Source: JAZQNF01 sp045641505
GTDB taxonomy: Bacteria > Bacillota > Clostridia > Lachnospirales > Bianqueaceae
Direction of reading: 5' to 3'
Length of the DNA stretch: 7,792 nt
Assembly: GCA_045641505.1 (NCBI GenBank)
Contig: JAZUHB010000131.1
Coordinates: 1-7,792 of the forward strand
Positions 1 to 6,369 of the stretch are shown piece after piece; the first letter of the stretch is position 1; each line of letters begins with the position of its first letter. The notes under the pieces were generated by a model, which saw only the letters and a list, made by a program, of their open reading frames with translations, ran no database searches and was not told the origin of the DNA. Made by a program: the position numbers and the translations under genes.

Positions 1-237
1 CTCGTCCGCGGCCTTCGCGAAGGCCTGGGGCTTCATGCCGAGGAAGAGGAAGCGGGCCGAGACGGCTTCCTCCGTGCTCGCCGCGTGGCAGCCGGTCTCC
101 CGGCAGAGCGCTTCCGTCTTGTCCGGATGATGGTCCAGGACGCCGATGCGCTCCGGACCGAAGGAAGATTTCGCCGCCGCGCGGACCAGGGCGCCGCCCA
201 TGTTTCCGCAGCCGACGAAGGCGCAGAGATCGTTCAT
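1..237 (-). CDS. proC: Pyrroline-5-carboxylate reductase, N-terminal fragment (runs off window)
   Basis: This is the first 79 codons of a leftward gene whose remainder lies outside the window. The product would reduce 1-pyrroline-5-carboxylate to proline with NAD(P)H, the last step of proline synthesis in the cytoplasm. The fragment begins MNDLCAFVGCGNMGGALV, which carries the Rossmann dinucleotide-binding glycine motif GCGNMG at residues 9-14. The family's FLGMKPQ segment (usual form FLAVKPQ) follows at residues 65-71, at the expected distance. The start is supported by an AAGGAG ribosome binding site at 244-249, six bases upstream of the ATG at 235-237, and by an extended -10 promoter just beyond it. 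The catalytic and dimerisation C-terminal domain cannot be seen, so substrate is inferred from the N-terminal signature. Another P5CR-like oxidoreductase is possible but less likely. Confidence 0.88.
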   Translation of the reverse strand, partial: MNDLCAFVGCGNMGGALVRAAAKSSFGPERIGVLDHHPDKTEALCRETGCHAASTEEAVSARFLFLGMKPQAFAKAADE

Positions 238-273
238 ACGGTACTCCTTCCCGTTACGTTTTTCTTGTCCGCC

Positions 274-302
274 ATTATAGCACGGCGCGGGCGCGAATGC
301 AA
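274..302 (-). promoter_or_regulatory. Promoter for proC (extended -10)
   Basis: On the minus strand a perfect TATAAT lies at 279-274, preceded by TG at 282-281, giving the TGnTATAAT extended -10 form. A weak -35 (TTGCAT, 302-297) is spaced 17 bases away. Transcription would start near 267, leaving a leader of about 30 bases before the proC ATG. Assigned by motif only. Confidence 0.65.
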
Positions 303-310
303 AAAAGATG

Positions 311-339
311 TAGGAAAACACGCCGCTTTGTGGTATAAT
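311..339 (+). promoter_or_regulatory. Promoter for cysS (extended -10)
   Basis: A perfect TATAAT at 334-339 is preceded by TG at 331-332, again TGnTATAAT. The -35 at 311-316 (TAGGAA) matches the consensus poorly but is 17 bases away. The start of transcription should be near 346, so the cysS leader is only about 24 bases. That leaves no room for a T-box leader, a common control of aminoacyl-tRNA synthetase genes in Firmicutes. Assigned by motif only. Confidence 0.65.
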
Positions 340-350
340 GAAGCCAAGTA

Positions 351-362
351 TCCGTATACGGA
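351..362. repeat. 12-bp perfect palindrome in the cysS leader
   Basis: TCCGTATACGGA reads identically on both strands. It lies between the predicted transcription start (about 346) and the cysS start codon. Its last three bases overlap the ribosome binding site GGAGG (360-364). It could be a dimeric repressor operator, or in RNA a short 4-bp hairpin with a UAUA loop that partly masks the ribosome site. It could also be chance. No function is shown by the sequence alone. Confidence 0.5.
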
Positions 363-369
363 GGTTCAT

Positions 370-1785
370 ATGGAAAACAGACTCAGCATCTACAACACCC
401 TGACCAAGCAGGTCGGCCCCTTCATCCCGCGCGAGGACGGAAAGGTCAAAATGTACACCTGCGGCCCCACGGTGTATCACTTTGCCCACATCGGCAATCT
501 GCGCAGCTACATCATGGAGGACGTGCTGGAGAAGTTCCTGCGCTACCTCGGCTATGACGTCACCCGCGTGATGAACATCACCGACGTCGGCCATCTTTCC
601 AGCGACGCGGATACCGGCGAGGACAAGATGCTCAAGGGCGCGAAGCGCGAGCACAAGACCGTCATGGAGATCGCCGATTTCTACACCAAGGCCTTCTTCG
701 ACGACTGCGCGAAGCTGAACATCAAGACGCCCGACGTGGTCCAGCCCGCCACCGGCTGCATCTCCGAATACATCCACATGATCGAGGTGCTGCTCGAAAA
801 GGGCTACGCCTATGCCTCCGGCGAGAACATCTACTTCGATACCTCCAAGGTGAAGGATTACTACTGCCTCACCGGCCACGAGGAGGAGAACCTGCAGGTG
901 GGCGTCCGCGACAGCGTCGACGAGGACACGAACAAGCGCAGCAAGGCCGATTTCGTCCTCTGGTTCACGAAGTCCAAGTTCGAGGATCAGGAGCTCAAGT
1001 GGGACAGCCCCTGGGGCAACGGCTACCCCGGCTGGCACATCGAGTGCTCCTGCATCAGCATGAAATATCTGGGCGAGTACATGGACATCCATTGCGGCGG
1101 CGTGGACAACATCTTCCCCCACCATACCAACGAGATCGCGCAGAGCGAGGCCTACACCGGCCACGAATGGTGCAATTACTGGTTCCACGTGCAGCATCTG
1201 AACGACCGTGAGGGCAAGATGAGCAAGTCCAAGGGCAACATCCTCACCGTCTCCGTGCTGGGCGAGAAGGGCTTCGACCCCATGAGCTACCGTCTGTTCT
1301 GCCTTCAGAGCCACTACCGCAAGCCCCTGGAGTTCTCCTGGGACGTGCTGGAGAGCGTCGCGAACACCTACACCAAGCTGAAGAAGCGCGTCGCGGCCCT
1401 GGGCGACGGTCCGGTCGACGGGGAGGCCTTCGCCGCCTTCCGCGAGAAGTTCATCACGGCGGTCGCCGCGGACCTCAACACCTCCTCCGGCATCACCGTC
1501 CTCTACGACGTGCTGAAGGCGGAGATCTCCGACGGCACCAAGCGTGCCCTGATCGAGGATTTCGACAAGGTCCTTTCGCTGAACCTGCTGACCGCGCCCG
1601 AGGAAGAGGCGCCGGCGGCCGACAGCGAGCTGGACGCCTGGATTCAGGAGAAGATCGCGGAGCGCGCCGCGGCCAAGAAAGAGAAGAACTTCGCGCTTGC
1701 CGACGCCATCCGCGCCGAGCTTCTGGAGAAGGGCGTTGCCATCAAGGATACCCGCGAGGGCGTCGTCTACGAGATCCTGAAATGA
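370..1785 (+). CDS. cysS: Cysteinyl-tRNA synthetase
   Basis: This cytoplasmic class I aminoacyl-tRNA synthetase charges tRNA-Cys with cysteine at the expense of ATP. The product is 471 residues, the usual bacterial length. The catalytic Rossmann domain shows the CysRS start pattern MYTCGPTVY (28-36), the class I HIGH-type motif as HIGN (40-43), and the KMSKS loop (283-287). The four zinc ligands expected by comparison with the E. coli enzyme are present at the right spacing: C31, C226 (in WHIECS), H251 (in FPHH) and E255. The C-terminal helical tail ends with the family's ADAIRAELLEKGVAIKDT stretch. The ATG at 370 is chosen because GGAGG lies five bases upstream. The open frame continues upstream to 85, but that stretch overlaps proC and the promoter and has no synthetase similarity. 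Transcribed from its own promoter, divergent from proC, and followed by a hairpin. Confidence 0.98.
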   Translation: MENRLSIYNTLTKQVGPFIPREDGKVKMYTCGPTVYHFAHIGNLRSYIMEDVLEKFLRYLGYDVTRVMNITDVGHLSSDADTGEDKMLKGAKREHKTVMEIADFYTKAFFDDCAKLNIKTPDVVQPATGCISEYIHMIEVLLEKGYAYASGENIYFDTSKVKDYYCLTGHEEENLQVGVRDSVDEDTNKRSKADFVLWFTKSKFEDQELKWDSPWGNGYPGWHIECSCISMKYLGEYMDIHCGGVDNIFPHHTNEIAQSEAYTGHEWCNYWFHVQHLNDREGKMSKSKGNILTVSVLGEKGFDPMSYRLFCLQSHYRKPLEFSWDVLESVANTYTKLKKRVAALGDGPVDGEAFAAFREKFITAVAADLNTSSGITVLYDVLKAEISDGTKRALIEDFDKVLSLNLLTAPEEEAPAADSELDAWIQEKIAERAAAKKEKNFALADAIRAELLEKGVAIKDTREGVVYEILK

Positions 1786-1787
1786 TG

Positions 1788-1825
1788 AAAAAAGGGATGG
1801 AAAGCGAGGCTTTTCATCCCTTTTC
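1788..1825 (+). terminator. Hairpin after cysS, probable intrinsic terminator or attenuator
   Basis: Bases 1790-1805 (AAAAGGGATGGAAAGC) pair with 1809-1824 across a GAG loop, giving a 16-bp stem with a single G-U pair (1800/1814) in rightward RNA. It begins five bases after the cysS stop codon. The U stretch on the right is only TTTT and is part of the stem. The left flank has six A, so leftward RNA would have the longer U tail but would carry a C-A mismatch in the stem. The wobble pair favours rightward use. It ends 21 bases before the rmuC start, so partial read-through is plausible. Confidence 0.65.
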
Positions 1826-1845
1826 TGAAAAAGAAACGGGGAAAC

Positions 1846-3156
1846 ATGACTTTTTTACATGAAAATTTCGAACTCATCCTGCTGATTCTGGCGCTTCTGT
1901 GCGTGCTCCTTCTGCTCGCGGATCTCATCGTTTCGGCCAAGCGCCGCGACGTCGCCGAGATCGCGCGGAAGGCCGCCCGCGGGCTCAAGGAGAACGTGCA
2001 GGACATGCTGGACGCCGAGCAGGACGTGCTCCAGAACGAATTCTGGAAGAACGAGCAGCGGCTGGACGGCCTGCGCACCGAGCAGCGCGAGCTCAAGGAG
2101 GAGCTCCTCAGGAACCATTCCGACGAGCAGCGCCGCCTCTTCGAGCAGCTCGCCCGCCAGAGCCGCGACACCACTGAGCAGATTTCTCAGTCCCTCGGCC
2201 GCATGCAGCAGAGCAACGAGGAAAAGCTCGAGGCGATGCGGGAGACCGTGGACGAGAAGCTGTCGAAGACGCTGTCCGAGCGGCTCGACCAGAGCTTCGA
2301 GAAGGTCAGCGAGCAGCTGCAGCAGGTCTACCGCTCGCTCGGCGAGATGAAGGACCTGGCCGGCGACGTGAACGACCTCCAGCGCGTCCTCACGAACGTC
2401 AAGGCGCGCGGCACCTGGGCGGAGGTCCAGCTGGGGAGCCTGCTGGAGCAGACCCTCGCCGCCAGTCAGTACGAGCGGAACGTTTCGCCCCGCAACAACA
2501 GCGAGCGGGTCGAGTACGCGATCCGCATCCCCTCGCGGGACGAGGAGGGCAGCTTCATCTGGCTGCCCGTCGACTCGAAGTTCCCGCAGGAGGACTATCT
2601 CCGCATCCTCGAGGCCTCCGAAAACGCCGATAAGGAGGGGCTGGAACGGGCCGCCAAGGCGCTGGAGCAGAACATCCGCCACAGCGCGAAGACCATCGCA
2701 GAGCTCTACATCGAAGTGCCCAAAACCACCGATTTCGCGATCCTCTTCCTGCCCACCGAGGGCCTCTACGCCGAGGTGCTGCGCCGGCCCGGGCTGGCGG
2801 AGGAGATCCAGCAGAAATACCGGGTGATGATCTGCGGTCCGACCACGATCACCGCCTTCCTGAACACGCTGAAGGTGGGCTTCCGCACCATCGCCCTCGA
2901 CAAGCAGGCCTCCCAGGTCTGGAAGCTGCTCGAGGCCACCAAGGCGCAGTATGAGATCTTCGGCCGCAACCTGGACAAGGCGCAGAAGAAGATCGACGAG
3001 GCGGGCAAGGTGATCGAGGACGCCCGCCACCGCTCCGGCCTGATCCACAAGAAGCTGAAGGGCGTCGACGCGCTGGAGGAGGGCGAATCCACGCTGATCC
3101 TCGGGCTCTCGGCCGACGCGCTGCTCGATGCCTCGATCGAGGAGGCGGACGAATGA
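1846..3156 (+). CDS. rmuC: RmuC family protein (DNA recombination/rearrangement limiting)
   Basis: RmuC proteins limit DNA inversions and rearrangements in E. coli; the domain has a restriction-endonuclease-like fold, but the biochemical activity is poorly defined. The 436-residue product starts with a hydrophobic anchor (about 8-29, FELILLILALLCVLLLLADL). A long charged coiled coil follows (about 35-185, rich in E, Q, R and L). The conserved RmuC domain comes next: RGTWAEVQL (188-196), LPVDSKFPQ with D243 and K245, FAILFLPTEGLYAEV, and a segment starting VMICGPTTITAFLNTL. E193, D243 and K245 are candidate nuclease-like residues by fold analogy, which is inference. The ATG at 1846 has only a weak GGGG site four bases upstream. 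No good promoter is visible in the 21 bases after the preceding hairpin. The stop codon overlaps the start of the lipid kinase gene. Confidence 0.93.
   Translation: MTFLHENFELILLILALLCVLLLLADLIVSAKRRDVAEIARKAARGLKENVQDMLDAEQDVLQNEFWKNEQRLDGLRTEQRELKEELLRNHSDEQRRLFEQLARQSRDTTEQISQSLGRMQQSNEEKLEAMRETVDEKLSKTLSERLDQSFEKVSEQLQQVYRSLGEMKDLAGDVNDLQRVLTNVKARGTWAEVQLGSLLEQTLAASQYERNVSPRNNSERVEYAIRIPSRDEEGSFIWLPVDSKFPQEDYLRILEASENADKEGLERAAKALEQNIRHSAKTIAELYIEVPKTTDFAILFLPTEGLYAEVLRRPGLAEEIQQKYRVMICGPTTITAFLNTLKVGFRTIALDKQASQVWKLLEATKAQYEIFGRNLDKAQKKIDEAGKVIEDARHRSGLIHKKLKGVDALEEGESTLILGLSADALLDASIEEADE
3139..3145 (+). promoter_or_regulatory. Ribosome binding site of the lipid kinase gene, inside rmuC
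   Basis: GAGGAGG lies within the last codons of rmuC, seven bases before the lipid kinase ATG at 3153. It fixes that start and, with the ATGA overlap, suggests coupled translation. Confidence 0.75.
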
Positions 3157-4037
3157 AGAAGCTCCTGCTCATCGTCAATCCGATCGCCGGGCAGAAGCGG
3201 GCCGCGCGGAGGCTGCCGGAGATCCGGCGCGTTTTCGCGGACTGCGGCTATGAAAGCACGGTTTACTATACCTCCTACGCGGGCGACGCGCGCGAGAAGA
3301 TGAAGACCGCCGCGGGCTTCGACCGGATCGTCATCGCCGGCGGCGACGGCACGCTCCGCGAGTCCGTGACCGGTCTTTGCGAGGCAGGGCTCACCGTTCC
3401 CGTGGGCTACATCCCCTGCGGAAGCACCAACGATTTCGGGACCAGCCTGGGCCTCTCAAAGGACCTTCTCCGGGCCGCCCGCGACGCCGCGGCGCTCACG
3501 CCCGTCCCCACGGACCTGGGCTCCTTCTGCGGCTCCACCTTCGGCTACGTGGCGTCCTTCGGCGCCTTCACGCCGGCCTCCTACAGCGCGCCGACGCGGC
3601 TCAAGAACGCGGTCGGCCACTTCGCCTACATCCTCGAGGCCGTGAAGCAGCTGCCGACGCTTCGGCCCTATCATCTCCGGGTCGAGACGGCGGAGGGCAG
3701 CTGCGAGGGCGAGTTTCTTCTCGGCGCGGTCGCGAACTCCACCTCGATGGCCGGCGTGCTCCGGCTCGACAAGAGCCTCGTCCGCTTCGACGACGGGCTT
3801 TTCGAGATCCTGCTGGTCGAATACCCCCGCAGCTTCCGCGCCTGGTGCGCCACCGTCCGCGGGCTCCTCACGAAGCGCTACGACGGGAAGCGCATCCGCT
3901 TCTTCAGCACCGCTTCGGTGACGATCATCGCCGACCCCTCCATGCCCTGGTCGCTGGACGGCGAGAAGCACGAGGGCATCGCGCGGGGCGAGGCAAGAGT
4001 GCTCCCCGGCGCGGTCCGGATGGCAAGACCCCGATAA
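3153..4037 (+). CDS. Diacylglycerol kinase family lipid kinase (YegS/DgkB-like)
   Basis: This is a soluble-type lipid kinase with the DAGK catalytic domain, expected to transfer phosphate from a nucleotide triphosphate to a lipid hydroxyl such as diacylglycerol. The exact substrate cannot be read from sequence. The 294-residue length is normal for the family. Visible motifs are NPIAG (9-13), the nucleotide-binding GGDGT (63-67), PCGSTNDFGTSLGL (88-101, the family's PxGTxNDF with Ser in place of the usual Thr), and a C-terminal SLDGE (267-271) typical of the second beta-rich domain. There is no signal peptide or membrane segment. The start codon overlaps the rmuC stop as ATGA with a strong internal ribosome site. 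It faces the phospholipid-precursor operon across a shared terminator region, which fits a lipid role but does not prove one. Alternatives are DgkB of diacylglycerol recycling or a BmrU/YegS paralogue. Confidence 0.9.
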   Translation: MKKLLLIVNPIAGQKRAARRLPEIRRVFADCGYESTVYYTSYAGDAREKMKTAAGFDRIVIAGGDGTLRESVTGLCEAGLTVPVGYIPCGSTNDFGTSLGLSKDLLRAARDAAALTPVPTDLGSFCGSTFGYVASFGAFTPASYSAPTRLKNAVGHFAYILEAVKQLPTLRPYHLRVETAEGSCEGEFLLGAVANSTSMAGVLRLDKSLVRFDDGLFEILLVEYPRSFRAWCATVRGLLTKRYDGKRIRFFSTASVTIIADPSMPWSLDGEKHEGIARGEARVLPGAVRMARPR

Positions 4038-4063
4038 AAAAAGCCCTGCCTGGATGGCAAGGC
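4036..4063 (-). terminator. Second, leftward-specific terminator of the acpP operon
   Basis: In leftward RNA, bases 4063-4056 (GCCUUGCC) pair with 4050-4043 (GGCAGGGC) around a 5-base loop. The stem is a complete 8 bp with one G-U pair, followed by seven U (A tract 4036-4042 on the plus strand). In rightward RNA the same position is a C-A mismatch and no U tract follows. It therefore works best for leftward transcripts. The U tract overlaps the stop codon of the lipid kinase gene. Confidence 0.6.
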
Positions 4064-4123
4064 GGGGGAGCGGCGGCGTAAAAGATGAAAACAGAGCGAA
4101 ATCCCGGTTTGCCGAACTGAAAG

Positions 4124-4158
4124 AAAAAGCCCGCTGAAAAAATCAGCGGGCTTTTTTT
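4124..4158. terminator. Bidirectional intrinsic terminator between convergent genes
   Basis: A perfect 14-bp stem (4124-4137 with 4143-4156, core GCCCGCTGA/TCAGCGGGC) has an AAAAA loop. Rightward RNA gets a run of seven U (4152-4158). Leftward RNA gets five U, then C and UU. It can end both the rmuC-lipid kinase transcript and the fak-plsX-acpP transcript. The rest of the gap 4038-4175 holds the second leftward hairpin and no convincing gene. Confidence 0.92.
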
Positions 4159-4175
4159 GTCCCTGACAGGAAAAA

Positions 4176-4397
4176 TCACAGCGTCTCCAGGAAGGCCACC
4201 ACGTCGCCGACGGTCTGGAAATCCGCCAGCTTCTCGTCGGGCACGGTGATGTCGTACTCCTCCTCGATCTCCATCAGAAGCTGCAGCACGTCCAGCGAGT
4301 CGGCGCCCAGATCCTCCTTGATACGGGCCTCCATCGTGATCAGGGAAGCGTCCTTCCGCAGCTGCTTGGCCAGAAAGGCCTGTACTTTCTCGAACAT
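4176..4397 (-). CDS. acpP: Acyl carrier protein
   Basis: This small acidic carrier holds growing or finished acyl chains on a phosphopantetheine arm for fatty acid and phospholipid synthesis. The product has 73 residues, close to the usual 75-80. The attachment site is Ser34 in the classic GADSLD motif, and the four-helix pattern is complete, with MEIEEEYDITVPDE after the serine helix and a C-terminal VGDVVAFLETL. A perfect AAGGAGG (4412-4406) lies eight bases upstream of the ATG. It starts only 18 bases after the plsX stop, so it is the last gene of that operon. The plsX neighbour points to primary lipid metabolism rather than a polyketide or D-alanyl carrier. The phosphopantetheinyl transferase is not in the window. 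Confidence 0.96.
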   Translation of the reverse strand: MFEKVQAFLAKQLRKDASLITMEARIKEDLGADSLDVLQLLMEIEEEYDITVPDEKLADFQTVGDVVAFLETL

Positions 4398-4415
4398 GGT
4401 TCGTTCCTCCTTGAG

Positions 4416-5441
4416 TTATTTCTGATAGCCGGCCCGGGTGAGGGCCTCGTAGGTCTTCTCGTTCAGATCGGCCTTGGCCATCCGATAGGCCTGGTCGATG
4501 CTCTTTTCGATGCAGACCGCTTTCGCGCTGCCGTGCGCCTTGATAATGATCCGGGAGATGCCCAGAAGCGGCGAGCCGCCGTAGTTCTGGTAGTTCATCA
4601 TTTCCTTCTCCTCGGCGAACATCTTCCGCATGAAGAACGCGCCGATCTTATACGAGACGCGGGAGAAGATGTCCTTCTTGATCTTTTTGAGGAGCTCCAG
4701 CGCGGTGCCCTCGGTGGTCTTCAAGAGCACGTTGCCGCTGAAGCCGTCGCAGACGACCAGGTCGTAGCTGCCGGACAGGAAATCGCGGCTTTCCATGTTC
4801 CCGACGAAGTTGAGGCCGGGCGTCGCCTGAAGGAGCGGGAAGGCGGCTTTCCGGAGCTCGTCGCCCTTTTCCTCCTCGAGACCGATGTTCAGGAGCGCGA
4901 CGCGCGGCTGCTCCACGCCGTAGACCTGCTCCATGTAGAGGCTCGCCATCAGGGCGAACTGCGGGAGCATGTCGGGCTGGATGTCCACGTTCGCGCCGCT
5001 GTCGCAGACGCCGACCACGCCGCCCGCCATCGTGGGCAGGACCGGGCAGAAGGCGGGGCGGATCACGCCGGGGATGCGGCCGATCCTAAGGAGCGCCGCG
5101 GCGACCAGCGCGCCCGAGGAGCCGGCGGAGACGAGGCCCGCGATGGATTCGTCCTCCCGCAGGAGCCGGATGCCCTTCATCAGCGAGCTTTCCTTTTTCA
5201 TCCGGATCACGTCCGTGGGCTTTTCGTCGCAGCCCACCACCTCGGGGGCGTGGACGACGGTGACCCGGGCGCGTTCCGCGTCGCTGTAGCCGTACTCGTC
5301 CATCTTCTGCCGGAGAACCGTCTCGTCGCCGGTGAAGATGAGCTCCAGGTCGTCATGCGCGCGGAGAGCCAGGAGACTGCCTTCGACGTTCGCGTCGGGA
5401 CTCCGGTCGCCGCCGAAGCAGTCCATGATGATTCTGACCAT
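4416..5441 (-). CDS. plsX: Phosphate acyltransferase PlsX
   Basis: PlsX interconverts acyl-ACP and acyl-phosphate. The acyl-phosphate is used by the membrane acyltransferase PlsY to start phospholipid synthesis; in the reverse direction PlsX turns acyl-phosphate from fatty acid kinase into acyl-ACP. The 341-residue protein matches the family throughout: IIMDCFGGDRSPD near the start (4-16), SAGSSGAL (105-112, usually SAGNTGAL), CDSGANVD (146-153), LLNIGLEEEKGDEL (183-196), VCDGFSGNVLLKTTEG (230-245) and GGSPLLG (288-294). It acts peripherally at the membrane. Its start lies 12 bases after the DegV-family gene's stop, and its ribosome site overlaps that stop. acpP follows 18 bases downstream. 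A long open frame on the opposite strand is only a GC-bias shadow. Confidence 0.96.
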   Translation of the reverse strand: MVRIIMDCFGGDRSPDANVEGSLLALRAHDDLELIFTGDETVLRQKMDEYGYSDAERARVTVVHAPEVVGCDEKPTDVIRMKKESSLMKGIRLLREDESIAGLVSAGSSGALVAAALLRIGRIPGVIRPAFCPVLPTMAGGVVGVCDSGANVDIQPDMLPQFALMASLYMEQVYGVEQPRVALLNIGLEEEKGDELRKAAFPLLQATPGLNFVGNMESRDFLSGSYDLVVCDGFSGNVLLKTTEGTALELLKKIKKDIFSRVSYKIGAFFMRKMFAEEKEMMNYQNYGGSPLLGISRIIIKAHGSAKAVCIEKSIDQAYRMAKADLNEKTYEALTRAGYQK

Positions 5442-5447
5442 GCCGGG

Positions 5448-5455
5448 CCTCCCTT
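5448..5455 (-). promoter_or_regulatory. plsX ribosome binding site overlapping the upstream stop codon
   Basis: AAGGGAGG (5455-5448 on the minus strand) is six bases before the plsX ATG. It shares its first bases with the TAA stop (5456-5454) of the DegV-family gene, an arrangement that favours re-initiation by ribosomes finishing the upstream gene. Confidence 0.75.
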
Positions 5456-6323
5456 AGCGGTGGATGGCGTGGAAGGTCACGCCGACGCCGTTCGGGCCGC
5501 AGTGGCTGCCGGCGGTGGGATTCGTGGGTACGATGTCGATGATGAGGTCCTCGCCGAAGCGCTCGCGCAGGAGGTCCGCCATTTCCTCCGCCAGCTCGGG
5601 CGCGTCGGTGTGGCCGACGGCCAGACGGTGGGAGGAGAGGTCGAGCTTCAGCTTGTCGACCTCGTCCAGCAGCCGGTTCATTGCCTTGAAACGGCCGCGC
5701 TCGGTGCCGATGCTTTCCATCTTGCCCTCGGCGCTCATGAAGATGATCGGGCGGACGCCCACGAGGGTGCCCATCATCGCGGCGAGACCGCTGACGCGGC
5801 CGCTGCGCTTGAAGAACTTGAGGTCATCCGCGAAGAAGTACATCGCGAAGTGGTCCACCTCGTCCTTCGCCCAGGCGACGATCTCCTCGGCGCTCTTGCC
5901 CTGCTTGTACAGCTCGCCGATCTCCCGCACGATCAGGTAGGAGATGGTGGTGATGCCCTTGGTGTCGACCTCGTAGAAGCGGCTGCCGGGGTATTTTTCG
6001 AGCAGCTTGTCCACGGCCTTGTGCATGACGTCGAAGGTGACGGTCATCGCGGCGGAAAAGTGGACGTAGAGGATGTCGTTGCCGGCGGCGAAGTCCGGCT
6101 CGAAATACTCGATGTATTTTTCCTCGCTGAGGGCGCTGGTGGTCGGCAGGACCCCGCCCCGGAGCATTTCGTAGAAGGCATGGCAGTCGAACACCTCGAA
6201 ATCCTCGTAGGGGAAGGTCGTGGTGCCGTCGACCGAATAGGGCATGCTGATCATCTTGTAACCGTACTGGGCGGCGACCTGCGGCTGGATGTCGGTATCG
6301 CTGTCGGTGAATAACTGAAGCAT
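5454..6323 (-). CDS. DegV family fatty acid-binding protein (FakB type)
   Basis: DegV proteins bind a single fatty acid; as FakB partners they hold the carboxyl group for phosphorylation by FakA and deliver acyl-phosphate to PlsX. This 289-residue protein begins LFTDSDTDI (4-12). It carries PTTSALSEE (60-68), the helical segment LKFFKRSGRVSG (168-179) equivalent to the family's LKRGGRIS, VRPIIFMS (190-197), and a C-terminal NPTAGSHCGPNGVGV (268-282) with the conserved GSH-GP signature. The usual SSGLSGTY loop is here FSAAMTVTF (89-97), so the serine-glycine part is altered. The strong AAAGGAGG six bases upstream fixes the ATG. It lies 46 bases after the fatty acid kinase gene and 12 before plsX, which supports a FakB role. 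The bound fatty acid type cannot be predicted. A symbol is not given because genomes often carry several FakB paralogues. Confidence 0.93.
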   Translation of the reverse strand: MLQLFTDSDTDIQPQVAAQYGYKMISMPYSVDGTTTFPYEDFEVFDCHAFYEMLRGGVLPTTSALSEEKYIEYFEPDFAAGNDILYVHFSAAMTVTFDVMHKAVDKLLEKYPGSRFYEVDTKGITTISYLIVREIGELYKQGKSAEEIVAWAKDEVDHFAMYFFADDLKFFKRSGRVSGLAAMMGTLVGVRPIIFMSAEGKMESIGTERGRFKAMNRLLDEVDKLKLDLSSHRLAVGHTDAPELAEEMADLLRERFGEDLIIDIVPTNPTAGSHCGPNGVGVTFHAIHR

Positions 6324-6369
6324 GAGAAACCTCCTTTATTTCAGGGCGTTCGGCCTGGGCCGGGCACCT

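Noticed and set aside
85..369. N-terminal extension of cysS by 95 codons
   Set aside because: It overlaps proC on the other strand and both promoters, has no synthetase similarity, and the ATG at 370 has a good ribosome site and gives the normal family length.
340..369. T-box or other riboswitch leader before cysS
   Set aside because: The predicted leader is about 24 bases, far too short for a T-box, and no specifier loop or anti-terminator is present.
1855..3048. A 397-codon minus-strand open frame opposite rmuC
   Set aside because: Leucine-rich low-complexity translation without motifs, fully antisense to a well-matched rmuC; the same GC-bias artefact.
3411..3437. Ser in place of Thr in the lipid kinase PxGTxNDF motif as a sign of inactivation
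   Set aside because: Ser keeps the hydroxyl, the Asn-Asp-Phe part and GGDGT are intact, and GSTNDF forms occur in clostridial family members as far as I recall; no reason to call it inactive.
4085..4120. Tiny open frame starting ATGAAAACAGAG in the convergent gap
   Set aside because: Only 11 codons, no ribosome binding site, and it sits just before a terminator.
4533..6314. A 593-codon open frame on the plus strand opposite plsX and the DegV-family gene
   Set aside because: It is antisense to two clear family members, has low-complexity Ala/Val/Glu/Asp/His-rich composition and no recognisable motif. High GC at third codon positions removes stops on the opposite strand, so this is a shadow.
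6349..6364. Short inverted repeat CGGCCTGGGCCG between fakA and the DegV-family gene
   Set aside because: Arms of five bases with a two-base centre and no U tract; too small to call a terminator or operator in such GC-rich sequence.
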